Program-made: the position numbers and the translations under genes
NCBI GenBank assembly: GCA_948567375.1
Contig: OX419756.1
Span: forward strand, 71,438,333-71,502,332
Source of the DNA: Lunularia cruciata
Taxonomy: Eukaryota; Streptophyta; Marchantiopsida; Lunulariales; Lunulariaceae
Reading direction: 5' to 3'
Length of the DNA stretch: 64,000 nt
In this document: piece after piece, positions 1 to 10,437 of the stretch
Layout of the letters: each line of letters begins with the position of its first letter
How positions within the stretch are numbered: the first letter of the stretch is position 1
Notes under the pieces: generated by a model
The model's database searches: none
Told to the model about the DNA's origin: nothing
What the model saw: the letters and a program-made list of their open reading frames with translations, nothing else

Positions 1-744
1 GAGCATGCTGCAAGTGTGTTTGCATGTGGGTACTTGACCGATAAAACGCTCACATGGTATGATGCTTAGGAACGATCCATGATGGCCGAGAGAAGGGAGG
101 TCACATGGACAGCAATGCAAGAAGGATTGCTGAAGAATTTCCAATCGGTGGATTCTGTTCAGATGGCTCTAACCTGACTATGGGGATTGAGATAGAAGAA
201 TAGTGTACAAGAGTATGTGGAGGCATTTCTAGATCTACAAGTCGCAATTACCAACATGATTCCAGCAGAGGCTCTTGACAATTTCAAACGAGGGTTGAAA
301 GAGCGGATTTGCCAAGAAGTCATGGTGCAAAACCCTTGCACGGTATTTGAAGCCATTGCTTGTGAGCAGAGAATAGCAAGAGCATTAGGTGGAGGTGAAG
401 GAGTAGTTCCACCTCAACATTATTGGGCAGAAATGCCACACATGGGTGAACCAATACCGATGGAATTGGGTAACCTTCAATTCCAAGATCGAGGAGCACG
501 GCCGCTTCAAGGGGAGCGGGGACGGGTAGAAGAACAAAGAGATGGAGTCCCACGAGGAGAAGGGACTCGAGGAGAACAACGCCGTTGTTACAATTGTGGC
601 CGTATTGGGCACATATCTATCAATTGTTGCACTCGTTTCCCTAGAGGCCCTCGGCCTTTGTACAAGCGATCTTTGAACAACATGGAGAGGCATATTGAAG
701 AGGAGGAGGTGGAAACCACTCCGGAAAACAAAGATTGCCAGTAA
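1..744 (+). pseudogene. gag: gag remnant with CCHC zinc knuckle
   Basis: Gag forms the particle that packages element RNA. The readable part (217-744) ends with a canonical CX2CX4HX4C nucleic-acid-binding knuckle, CYNCGRIGHISINC, near 586-627, preceded by an Arg/Gly/Glu-rich stretch. Upstream (1-216) the frame is broken by stops, as at 175-177. The start codon is outside the window. The protease frame follows with a short overlap near 735-744, which could be a natural shift or decay. Confidence 0.85.
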
Positions 745-1106
745 ATGTACCTCGTGGCCTTATTGGCTCAATAAAGAAGCAGAGAAGCGAGGGAAGGAAG
801 AAGAATAATGCGCAAAGATCCCAAAAGGCAACCTCACAATTGATTGTCGTGAATGGAATCCTAGAAGGTAATCAAGTGAGAGTATTAATAGATCCGAGAG
901 CAATAGAGAATTTCTTGTCTCGCTCTGTTGCAATAAGATTGGGAATGGATCTAGAGAGAGATGGAAGTGAGGAAGTAGAGTTACCAAATGGGCAAAAAAA
1001 GAGGATTGAATCATTACCTAGACGGGTAACCCTCTCTGTAGGAGAATATCAGGAAGCAATTGAGTGGCGAGTGATATAGTTAGCCCGTTATGATGCAATT
1101 TTAGGC
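735..1106 (+). pseudogene. retroviral-type aspartic protease remnant
   Basis: This segment lies between gag and RT, where Ty3/gypsy elements keep the protease that cuts the polyprotein. The surrounding pattern (VRVLIDPRA..NFLS, then YDAILGMPW read through a stop at 1077-1079) is that of a retropepsin. The catalytic D(S/T)GA motif reads DPRA, so the glycine is lost and activity is unlikely. Confidence 0.75.
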
Positions 1107-2080
1107 ATGCCATGGATGGAGCAGTACAACCCAATGGTGGATTGGAGGAAGAAAGTAGTGAGAACCCACCAATGGTCAATCCTTGGGGTTAAAGAAAAAT
1201 CACACAGGCAGAAACTGCCTCTATATGTTGTAGGGATGACAACTGTCTGTAAGACCAATAGATGTTTTATGGGTCTAATAAGAGAAGTCCAGAGTGCACA
1301 ACTCGTTGGACAAATTCCTGAGAAATTGAAGGATGTGGTGGATGAGTTTCAAGATGTCTTTCCCGATGATCTACCCTCAGGATTACCACCTAAAAGGCGA
1401 GTAGATCACAAAATAGAGACACTCCCAGGGAAGACACCTCCTTGTAAGGCCCCATATCACCTATCACCTCATGAGTTGGAGGAGTGTAAGACTCAAATTG
1501 AGGAGATGCTACAGAAAGGGTTCATCCAACCTAGCGTATCACCATATGGGGCCCCTGTCTTGTTTGTGAAGAAGAAGGATGGTACAATGCGTATGTGCAT
1601 TGACTATCGAGGTCTCAATCAACAAACACTGAAGAACAAATACCCCTTACCTCGCATGGATGACCTATTTGATCAACTCCATGGAGTGAGATACTTCACC
1701 AAATTGGACTTGCGGAGCGGTTATAATCAAATCCAAATTGCAGAGGAGGATGTGTACAAAATTGCCTTTTGAACCAAGTATGGCCACTTTGAGTATCTTG
1801 TGATGCCTTTTGGCCTCACCAATGCGCCTGCCACTTTCATGAGCCTAATGAATGACATATTTCGTCCATACTTGGATAAGTTTGTTATCATCTTCTTGGA
1901 TGATATCTTAGTATATAGTAGCACAATGACAGAATATAAACAACATCTATGAGAGGTCCTCCAGATTCTAAGATAGAATCAGTTGTACGCCAAAATCTCA
2001 AAGTGTGAGTTTGGCAAGTCTGAAGTAGACTACTTAGGGCATAGAGTAAGTGCGGAGGGCATTCAAGTATTGACAAATAA
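1107..2080 (+). pseudogene. reverse transcriptase remnant (Ty3/gypsy)
   Basis: RT copies element RNA into DNA. Typical blocks are present in order: [51 protein letters not shown] and, near 1890-1920, FLDDILVYS with the catalytic Asp pair. The frame is cut by TGA at 1770-1772 (where the family has Arg), TGA at 1951-1953 and TAG at 1975-1977. Sequence on both sides stays in the same frame, so these are point changes rather than rearrangements. Confidence 0.92.
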
Positions 2081-2732
2081 AATAGAGGTCATTCAAAAAT
2101 GGAGTGCCCCAGAAGATCAGACTCAACTTAAGAGCTTCTTGGGGTTGACGGGATTCTATCGTAGATTTGTCAAGGACTTCTCCAAGGTTGCACAACCTTT
2201 AACGGCTCTACTTGGCAAGGGGAAGAAGTGGACATGGGGAACCGCACAAGAGTTGGCCTTTCAAGAATTGAAGGCCGCCTTGCTACATGCACCAATCTTG
2301 AAGTGGTATGACCCAAAACGTCCAATCAAGTTGGCTATAGATGCATCAGGCGTAGCAATAAGAGCAGTCCTACAACAAGAGTGGCATGATGGATGGCATC
2401 CAATTGCATATTTCTCTTGAAAGTTGTTACCGGTAGAGCACAACTACCACACCATAGAACAAGAAGAGTTGGCCATCGTTCTAGCAACCAAGCATTGGAA
2501 GCACTACTTGGGCGAGAAGGCATTTGTAGTAGAGACAGACCACAAACCTCTAGTCTACCTCAAGATGCAGAAGGATCTATCTTGTTGCCAAATTTGGTGG
2601 GCAAAGTGGCGACAACGCTTCAACATGACAATCACCTACGTGGAAGGTAAGAAACAACTAGCATATGCATTCACCCGTATGCCAATGGCCAACAACTTGG
2701 TGGCTAAGGTTAAGATTAACCCTGAATTTTAG
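2081..2732 (+). pseudogene. RNase H remnant
   Basis: This continues the RT frame through the connection ([15 protein letters not shown]) into RNase H, with [14 protein letters not shown] and TDHKPLVYL recognisable. TGA at 2418-2420 splits the domain, and TAG at 2730-2732 separates it from integrase. In this family RNase H removes the RNA strand after first-strand synthesis. Confidence 0.85.
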
Positions 2733-3770
2733 CAAGAGACTCTAGCTGCTACAAAAATTGACCCACAGATTGTAGAAGCGCAATCGTCCAAAGGTGTCAC
2801 CAGCACCCAAGGACTCACCTTTTGGGATGGCAGATTATGGATCCCAAATGTCCCAGACTTACGCACCACCATTCTAGCAGAATGTCATGATTTGGCCATT
2901 GCAGCTCATGTCGGAGTAGACAAGACCTTGGATGCAGTCAAGCGTCATTACTATTTGCCCAAGATGAGCAATGACATGATGGACTATGTGCGTAGCTGCC
3001 TACTTTGTCAAAAGAACAAAGCTTCTAATCAAGCTCATGCATGGCTCCTTCAACCTCTCTCCACTCCTACCCAACATTGGGAACAAGTGAGTATGGATCT
3101 CGTCTGCGAATTACCCAAGACCACCTCAGGGTTTGACTCCATTGTGGTCTTTGTGGACCGGCTCAGCAAAATGATTCATGTACGCCCTACCACCAAGGAG
3201 GTGACCGCTCCACAACTAGCTCAACTACTTAGATTCAGTCTTTGCTCACCATGGCTTGTCTAGAGTACTCATCACCAATAGAGGCACCCAATTCACCAGT
3301 TTGTTTTGGCAAACACTTTTTGGTTTCTTCAAAACCAAGTTGGCCATGTCTATAGCTTACCACCCACAAATAGATGGCCAAACAGAGCGAGCTAATCACA
3401 CGATTGAAGACATGTTACGCGGCTTCACCTTAGAAGAGCAAGAGAGGTGGGACACCCTACTACCGTTGGTGGAATTTGCTTACAACAATTCAGTGAATGC
3501 CTCTACCCAGGTCACTCCATTCTTCCTCATGTATGGGGAGCATCCCTTCACACCTTCTAGCTTGATGAAGATCCGTCCAGTGATTACCAAGGTTGATGCA
3601 GTCAACACATTTGTTTCTAGAATCCAACAAGGTGTAGAGAGCACCAAGCACAGGTTACAGATTGCACAAAATCGACAAAAGCAGTATGTTGATGCACATC
3701 GTAGGCACATGGAGTTTAATGTTGGGGATCAAGTGTGGCTATTGATAACCAACCTCACATGAGTTGGATC
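2733..3770 (+). pseudogene. integrase remnant (zinc domain and catalytic core)
   Basis: Integrase inserts the element DNA. The N-terminal HHCC zinc domain (AAHVGVDKT ... CLLCQKNK, near 2906-3020) and the D,D-35-E core (MDLVCELP; HPQIDGQTERAN) are visible. A one-base frameshift near 3230 breaks the core. The second catalytic Asp reads as Asn (LITNRGTQF), consistent with a G-to-A change. A stop follows at 3760-3762. The domain is dead on several counts. Confidence 0.88.
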
Positions 3771-4167
3771 TTGTAAGCTCAGACCTCGTTTTATTGGGCC
3801 TTTCTCGATTCTTCATTGCATCGGCGTTGTGGCCTATCACCTTGAGCTACCACCACACATGAAGATCCATCCAGTGTTCCGTGTCTCCCTACTACGTAGA
3901 TATGCTCCCTGATCAGGCCAAGGTCCTTCCACACAGGACATTTGACCTTGTCCGACACTCATTGATGGCATAGAGGAATATGAAGTGGAGCGGATTCTCC
4001 AAAAACGCATGCGTGGTACTCGCCATCCGCGGGTGGAATATCTAGTACAATGGAAAGGTTACCCCCTCTATGAAGCAACCTGGGAACCCGTTGCCAATTT
4101 GGCACATGCACCGGTGTTGGTACAAGCATTTGAGCAACAATTGCGCAACGAGGATGTTACGTCTTAA
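3771..4167 (+). pseudogene. integrase C-terminus with chromodomain
   Basis: After the core come the GPF-type segment (LRPRFIGPFSI, near 3779-3811) and a C-terminal chromodomain (3985-4167) with the signature EYLVQWKGYP..EATWEP. Chromodomains at this position define chromoviruses and are thought to steer integration to marked chromatin. The chromodomain reading frame itself is open to its stop; upstream parts are broken. Confidence 0.9.
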
Positions 4168-4180
4168 AAGGAGGGAGGTC

Positions 4181-4911
4181 TGTAATACCAAGGGTTAGCC
4201 ATATGATCTAGATGTGAAATTCGGTTTGGTAACTTCTAGAATGATGTTATACGTGATGGTCAAAATAGATCAGATAGAAGTATCACCAAAAGAGTACTTC
4301 TACTAATAGGGCAGAAACCAAAATAGACTTGAGAACCTTAGAACCAATAGCTAGACATATGATTTAAAGGTGAGAATTGGTTTGGTAACATCTGGAAGGA
4401 TGTTACACATGATGGACTAAACAGATCAGAAAGAGGTATCACCAAAAGGGGACTTCTACTAATAGAGTAGGAACCGAAATATGCTTGAAATCTTTGAAGG
4501 CAATTTCGGAGGCCTAAACGGATGAATTAGGCCTCAAAAATGTGCAAATTCTCCCCCCCCCCCCTAATGATGGAATGGTTGGCCTTCCCTTTCCCCCTGC
4601 TTTGTCTTGTCAAGAGCTTTCCAACGGTACCTTACGTGATTCTGAGATTCCTACAAGAAGATTCACTCCGGACAAAGCTTGTTTGACCAACCAGATAGGA
4701 CCTAGACCAGACAGGTCACCCATCCAAGTAAGTAATCCAAGGGTGGAGCTTGCTGACATGTCACCTATCTTTGTCCCTAATCCTATGGTGGAACTTCCTT
4801 GGAGGAGATCCTCTTTGTCTATATAATAAAGAGAAGGTGCTCCCTTGGGGCATCGAATGTTTGAGTGTGCAATCTGTGTTTTCTCTCTTCTCTTGTCCTC
4901 AGAGTATTACA
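4181..4911 (+). repeat. 3' LTR of the chromovirus (family A, 731 bp)
   Basis: It starts TGTAATACC directly after a purine-rich tract (AAAAGGAGGGAGG, 4166-4178) and ends AGTATTACA, giving the short inverted ends TGTAATAC/GTATTACA. Near-identical copies lie on the other strand at 13267-13999 and 51706-52444, and shorter relatives on the + strand at 19599-20205 and 28501-29109. A 12-C run sits at 4553-4564. Confidence 0.92.
4820..4827 (+). promoter_or_regulatory. probable LTR TATA box
   Basis: The sequence TATATAAT about 85 bp before the LTR end is kept, with its flank CTATATAATAAAGA, in the other family A LTRs (reverse strand near 13350 and 51790; + strand near 20093; variant near 28998). Its position fits the element's own Pol II promoter. 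Confidence 0.6.
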
Positions 4912-5990
4912 GTTACCAAATAGGTAACATCGGAAATGTGCTACTGCCCAAACTGCTGCCAAGTACTCTCCCTCATATGAACTATACTTTGCCTCCACTG
5001 AATTGGTGGAGCAACTAGCATAGGCCACTATAAAATCCTTCCCCTCATCATCATGTTGGGTGAGCACCGCTCCAAGCCCCAACATACTCCAATCAGTATG
5101 AACCTAAAATGGTTGTCCTCTAATCAATCTCCTCAAAATAAGAGCAGATGTCAACCTCTCCTTGAGCTCTACAAAAGCTCTCTCCTGCTCATCTCCCCAA
5201 CACCACTCATGTGTAAGCTTGGTCAGCTTCGTCAAGGCCTTGGCAATGGCACTAAATCCTCTAACATAGCAGTGATAGAAGTTTGCCAACCCAAGGAATG
5301 CTTGCACTCTGCTCACATCCATAGGCCGAGGAATATGTGCAATAGCCTCCACCTTGGTCTGCTGAACACCAAGTCCTCCGGGATAGATAGTGTGACCCAA
5401 ATACTCAACCTGCTTGTGGAAGAACCTACACTTCCCAAGGATGTAATTTGAGTCCATAAGATCTCAACCTCTCAAACACCTCCAACAACTGTCTCTCATG
5501 CTCCTCCATAGTAGTGCTATAAACCAAAATGTCATTAATATAGCACCGAGCAAAATCCAATCTAGCTAGGATCCTATCCATGACCCTCTGGAACTCAACA
5601 AGAGCATTCTTTAACCCAAATGGTAAGAATTTCCACTGATATAACACATCCTTGCCATGAGGATCAATAGCACAAAATGCTATCTTAGACTTATCCTCCT
5701 CCTTGATCAGCAACTGATGATATCCCGCTCAAAGATCCAAAGTACTGAAGACCTTTGCATGCCCAATCGCATCAAAAATCTCCTCCGGTGTAGGCATGGC
5801 ATACCAATCAGCCCTAGTCTGTCGGTTGATAGGACGGTAATCTCCACACATCCGCCTATTTGTGTAGTTGACATGCATATCCTTCTTGGTTGGCATCACT
5901 GTCGCTGATGCATACTCTCCATGTGAAATCTCCACCAAACTAGCCTCAAAAAGGTCACTACTCCAGCTCTGAATCATTGTACTCTCTATG
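4912..5990 (-). pseudogene. RT and RNase H of the DNMT-bearing element
   Basis: On the - strand, RT blocks occur in order from 5990 downward: MCGDYRPINRQT, VFSTLDL, FLPFGLKNA, YINDILVYS (near 5517-5545), VEYLGHTIYPGG, FLGLANFYH, then RNase H (MLGLGAVLTQHDD, ending at the insertion). The catalytic YIDD reads YIND, a G-to-A type change; the second copy (about 16110) keeps YIDD. Stops and shifts occur near 5458 and 5726. This is Ty3/gypsy-type but distinct from the chromovirus at 1-4911. Confidence 0.88.
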
Positions 5991-6515
5991 TCCCTATAAC
6001 GATACGGGCGTCGGAAAACTGGTGTATCACTAGTCAGCTCAATCCATATACCAAGTCCTTTCAGAGCACCCTAATCCTTCATACTGAAGGCAAAAAAACT
6101 CGTGTGGCTCCTCAAGAACCTCCAAACCCTCCGTCTTTCCTCTCCAATAAGCTTGCGTCCAAGATCTGGCTCCCAAGTATCCTCTGTAACTATAGTAGGA
6201 GTGGAAGACGTACTGACTGGCTGCTACACTGGACCCTTGGGAGAAATAGTATCATGCTCCCGGCCACTAGAGGTCCCAACCTCTAAGTGAAAAACTCCCT
6301 CCACTCTGGCTGCAAGCTCCACACATCCTCTAGCTGCATCCCATGTGGATCAAGGGTGTAATCCAAGTAGCCCACGCTCACCTGGATGGACTCCAAGTAG
6401 ACCACTCTCCCTAGTAGCTACTGGATGTGTCCCAAGAATACCATGTCTACTCAGTCCATCGCCCCCAGCATGTGCCTAAATCGTCTCGATAGGCACAAGG
6501 CTCACAAGTGTCCAA
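5991..6515 (-). pseudogene. linker between methyltransferase and RT
   Basis: This is coding-like - strand sequence with scattered stops, linking the methyltransferase to RT. The segment just before RT (DTPVFRRPYRYRDIES, near 5980-6030) is a typical RT lead-in. The same linker is recognisable in the second copy (16560-17060), where similarity stops before the methyltransferase. No separate domain was recognised. Confidence 0.55.
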
Positions 6516-6544
6516 GTGGTGATGCCTATCAAGCGCATCCTACG

Positions 6545-7517
6545 CTGCTCTGCAGAGCCAAGGCTCACAATCCAGGTCAAATAGTTCAGGTCCATAGCCT
6601 GACCTAACACTTGACGCTTGGATGCCTCCGATACTCTTGGAACAGCGGTAATACCGGTGCAAAAACCCATTGCCCGCTCTCTCTCATCAACGTTGGGCTC
6701 CACCAACTATTGTAACTATGAGTCCCAAACAAGTCCAGGTCCTCCCTCTCAAAAAGCATGAGAGCATGGGAAACTCATGAGTGTGGGAAATGCGGCTCTA
6801 GGCTGTCCAACTAGGTTCACCATTGCCATAGGTGACCTATTAGCCACTACCACTATTTGAGACTGACATCCAACATCCAAGATATCATCAACAAGGATGT
6901 GGTCAAGTCGTTGAATCCCATCATAAGCGCGCTATAGAACCTCTTTGGGTAAAAGTTTTGTCCACCAAAGACAAAGACGATGAGCCCGTGATCCCACTTT
7001 GGCTGCATCTAACAATACAGTAGGTCCCATCCAAGAATGGACATGATGTGTACTCGCCACCTCTCTAGTGCGAGAATCACCCATCAAAGGAATGTTCTCC
7101 AAAAGGTAAGTTAGAGAAATAGACTTATGAACCTGGAGATGTCATAGTATCCGTAACATCTCCCAAAACACACCAGAACGAGGATCCTGTAGACCCAATC
7201 CTCTACCAACATGTGTATGTCCCTGACATGGCCATCCAAAAATCACCAAGTGAATAGGCACATGTCTCTCTAGGTCATGCGCTCCTAATAAGGAAATGTC
7301 TCTTGGTAGGGCCTTCTGGTAACCTCTAACTGCTGACATCAATAATAACTCCAGATACCGATAGGCCAAGTGTGCCACATGATGTAGAGCAACTTGCCTA
7401 GCAATCTCATCTCTCTCTACATAAAAGTACCTTTGTACTCGTATACCCGCCTGTAACACCGCAGCTAGTCCGGTGTTGATCCCACCAAACAACTCCAATA
7501 GGCATATCCCCTCTACT
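6545..7517 (-). pseudogene. DNMT3-like cytosine-5 DNA methyltransferase domain inside a retrotransposon
   Basis: C5 methyltransferases move a methyl group from S-adenosylmethionine to cytosine. The - strand frame shows the family blocks in order: motif I LLELFGGINTGL (near 7470-7505), motif IV IFGWPCQGHTHVG with the catalytic Cys (PCQ at 7223-7231), followed by GLQDPRSGVFWEMLRIL; motif VI LLENIPLMGDSR (ENI at 7091-7099); motif VIII LDAAKVGSRAHRL (about 6970-7020); and a C-terminal block ERERAMGF...SKRQVLGQAMDL (about 6580-6690) like the DNMT3 motif IX/X region. Block order and the AHR motif resemble DNMT3/DRM types more than DNMT1. Five in-frame stops (TGA 7142-7144; TAG near 6939; TGA, TAG and TAG near 6700-6760) break it, all without a frame change. 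It lies downstream of the protease-like ORF and upstream of RT. Confidence 0.87.
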
Positions 7518-7618
7518 AAATACTACCAAGCAATGAGTGTGATATCTAGAGGTGTCAAAGCAATCGCCTCTAGAGGCTCATCCTCACAATCATCTCCTAA
7601 TGGTACGAAGGCTCCACT

Positions 7619-8695
7619 TCAAGTTTGCTGCACTAACTGATCTGCATGTTGTTGCAATGCCTCCTCTGAACTCCACAATGGAACATCCAAGGTGGATGGA
7701 ACAATCCCAGTTTTACTCCAAAGCCAAGTGATCTCCTCTGGTATTGGAGTATCCTCTGCATGGGCGTTCCACTCCAACAAGTCACCAGGCCAAGTAACTG
7801 CACCACTGAAAGCTAAAACTGATGTTGCCATGGTCCCGGACTGTAGTGAGCCAAGACTGCCACCACTGAAGCGTACTCGTAGGCGACATACCCATCCCTC
7901 ACCATACTGCCAACCAGGTCTATAAGAGGCTATCTCCTCCCAATAGTCAATGTTGAAACCCATGGGGTATAACACTGCTCCCCCAACTAGCACATCATAT
8001 GACTCAACTATTGTTGCAATAGCCTGAGCTCTCACCACCAAGCTATTAGTTGGATGACCAGGCTGAACTTGGACAACAAGCTCTCCACATGTGATGTACT
8101 GTGTTGAACCACCACCTAGAGATGTTTGGATCTGAAATGGACACCTCTCCACATCGATCTTCCATAACTCCAGACCGACAACTGCAGCCTTTATAGAAGG
8201 GGTTGCGCACGAGAGTCTAACAAGACTCTTTGTGGTGTATAGACCTTCCCTGAAGGTCCCACCAAACAAAAAAATCCCCCTCTGGTTATCCAATAAGACA
8301 ACACCAGGTGTGAACCGTGCTCTCTCAAAGGCCGATCTAGCTGGCAACTCTTCCAATCTAGCCGCTGCTACCCGCCATAAACCATTGGTCGCTGAACGGA
8401 TCCCATGCTCCTCAACCAAGTCAGCTCCACTACCAACCACCTCTGCTCTAGTAGTAGGAACTGCACCATCCCTACTATCACACAATGTGGCAGCCAACCG
8501 GAACACAGAGGCTGGGTCAACTCCCAATGTAAACATGTCATTGGATGAAAACAAAGGATGCAGTATAATCAGCTGAGCCACCCCCAACATCATGCTAGAC
8601 TCAGTTTGTGTAGTAGAAGGTGGATGACTAGCAGGTAGTCCATCATGTACTCCATCACCACCTATCACACCTTCATTGGGACGTCTAGGAACCAT
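7619..8695 (-). CDS. protease-like ORF of the DNMT-bearing element, 358 aa
   Basis: This is the longest open frame in the element, unbroken for 358 codons while its neighbours hold many stops. The C-terminal half looks like a retropepsin of green-lineage gypsy elements: CPFQIQTSLGG, then YDVLVGGAVLYPMGF, then YRPGWQYGEG. An Asp sits in VVLLDNQRG where the catalytic motif is expected, but the usual D(S/T)G is absent, so activity is doubtful. The N-terminal half is acidic with no recognised domain. A stop at 7619-7621 separates it from the methyltransferase, 100 bp on in the same orientation; in an intact element they were probably one polyprotein. Confidence 0.55.
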   Translation of the reverse strand: MVPRRPNEGVIGGDGVHDGLPASHPPSTTQTESSMMLGVAQLIILHPLFSSNDMFTLGVDPASVFRLAATLCDSRDGAVPTTRAEVVGSGADLVEEHGIRSATNGLWRVAAARLEELPARSAFERARFTPGVVLLDNQRGIFLFGGTFREGLYTTKSLVRLSCATPSIKAAVVGLELWKIDVERCPFQIQTSLGGGSTQYITCGELVVQVQPGHPTNSLVVRAQAIATIVESYDVLVGGAVLYPMGFNIDYWEEIASYRPGWQYGEGWVCRLRVRFSGGSLGSLQSGTMATSVLAFSGAVTWPGDLLEWNAHAEDTPIPEEITWLWSKTGIVPSTLDVPLWSSEEALQQHADQLVQQT

Positions 8696-8731
8696 GGATG
8701 TCGTCTACAATGCCTCAGATAGCATGAAAGA

Positions 8732-10345
8732 CTAGGGAAGTCTGACCTGTCTCCCAATCTCTCCTCTTTGTGGGTCCAACTCCATTGATGCTCCTCTAGG
8801 CTCTAGAGCATGTACTGCATTCCTAGTCAGTGCTGTAGATGCATCCACCTGTGTTGCTCCGCACATGAAGTCCAAAGCATCTATATCACCAACATATAAG
8901 GTGGAAGCCTCAACACCCAAATCTGATCTCCTTTGAGCAATAGCCATACTAGCCAATCTCTGCTCCAACTGCTCAATCCAAGTAGCCATAGCTATGTCAA
9001 AAGTAAGGGCAGTTACTGCACCCCTACAAGGTGTAGATCCTCTACCACCACCTCTACCACCTCATCCTCCATGAATTGGAGTTCCTCTACTACCTGCCAT
9101 AGCAGCCCTACCACTCCGTAACTCCGGGTGTAGGTCAAAACACCGGTCACTAGTGTGACCAAATCTATGGCAATGCTCACACTGCCTCTATGCTGGCTGT
9201 GATGCACCTGAGGTATCAGGTCCACCACAAGTCCAACAAGCAACACCACCACTCACTGGCTGCTGCTGACCCAAAAATGAGGGCAAGGGTCTACCTCCAC
9301 TCGCTCCACCTGTGGGATCTGGGCTGTCCACCTTGTCCTCAAAAACCAATTGGGCGTGGTGTACTCTACTGCACTCTAGAAGAAGTCATAGTCGTGGATG
9401 AGGTCTCCCTACCAAATCCAGATGTCACCACCCTCTCTTCTACCATGTTGAGCTCAATACGCTCAGCCAAACCAAAGACCAGTGCCAAAGTAGGCAAAGT
9501 AACCTATAACAACGTAGCATCACAAACTCTATGTCACAACTCCCTGTCCAGTATCCCATACCAAAACTAGACTACCTGGGCCTCAGTAACTCACTGAGTG
9601 AAACTGATCAGCCGCCTCATGCGAGTATATGCCTCGCATAGGCTCTCTCCAGCCTTCCGCTGGAACACCTGCAAGCTCCTTAGCTTGTCAGTCCACACTC
9701 CCTAGTAGTTCTGCCTCAAACATAAGAAGAACTCCACCATGGGGTTAAACGCCAATACCACACCACCTCCTGTAGTGGTACCTCCACTCATAGTAGCACT
9801 ATCTCCAGCTAGTGCACCTCCACTAGCTCCACCCACACTACTCGACCTAGAACTCGTAGGTATAGCCGATCTACTCTTGGCCATTGAGCCTGAAGTGATG
9901 GAGACATAGTGTGGAGACCAGTACTGTCTCCATAACTCAATCTCCTCCAAATGAGCTCTCCTGAACTCATGGTAGTCATCCATCGGCGGACCCTCCAAGT
10001 GCTGAAACAACCTCTTCCATGCCATGAAGGGTGTGAACAAAGTCGGGTTCTGTATCTGCTGCAAATCACACCAACTATCAAACTCTTGGATGAAGTCATC
10101 CAACTCAATGGTATCCACTGTACCATAGTAACGCCTAGGGCCTTTGGAGGCCCCATAAATCTTGTCAATGTCCTACAACAATCGTGCGGACACACCAAGT
10201 GCACTCTCAACTGAATCAGCTCATGTGTCGAACTCCAACTCGGAGTCAATCTCCTCCCTCAATGGGACATGAGATACAGGCTGATACCGAACACCACTCC
10301 GAGTAAACCCACTGCGTATTGCAGGGCTAACTCCTCTAGAATCTC
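8732..10345 (-). pseudogene. gag: gag of the DNMT-bearing element, broken
   Basis: The - strand frame starts at an ATG near 10360 (MEFFGDSRGVSP) and shows gag-like sequence (LDDFIQEFDSWCDLQ, then LISFTQ and ILDRELRHRV), a Gly/Ser-rich tract, a CX2CX4HX4C knuckle CEHCHRFGHTSDRC near 9141-9182, then a Gly/Arg-rich stretch and a helical segment (MATWIEQLEQRLASMAIAQ, 8989 downward). Many stops interrupt it. The role would be particle assembly and RNA binding. Confidence 0.75.
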
Positions 10346-10392
10346 CAAAGAACTCCATCTTGACAAAGTAACCGTAACAGCAAACCCGAACC

Positions 10393-10437
10393 ACCAACTG
10401 CAACCGCAAGTCACAACCGCAAGTCACAACCGCAAGT
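10393..10437. repeat. short tandem repeat, about 12 bp x 3-4
   Basis: The unit AACCGCAAGTCAC recurs back to back, just upstream of the gag start of the - strand element, in its leader. Confidence 0.8.

Larger units (their letters stand above)
1..4911 (+). mobile_element. Ty3/gypsy chromovirus, 3' part, degenerate
   Basis: The order gag zinc knuckle, protease, reverse transcriptase, RNase H, integrase, chromodomain, purine tract, LTR is that of a chromodomain-bearing Ty3/gypsy retrotransposon. The 5' LTR and start of gag lie left of the window. At least seven in-frame stops and several frameshifts show it cannot move by itself. Its right end (LTR ending in CA at 4911) abuts RNase H sequence of a - strand element. 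The same sequence is uninterrupted near 15490-15530, so this element inserted into the other one. Confidence 0.93.

Noticed and set aside
4542-4826. 94-codon + strand ORF
   Set aside because: It falls inside the LTR at 4181-4911 and reads through its TATA region; it is not kept open in other LTR copies.
7692-8576. Two + strand ORFs of 77 and 114 codons
   Set aside because: They are the complement of the protease-like ORF and have no start context or domains of their own.
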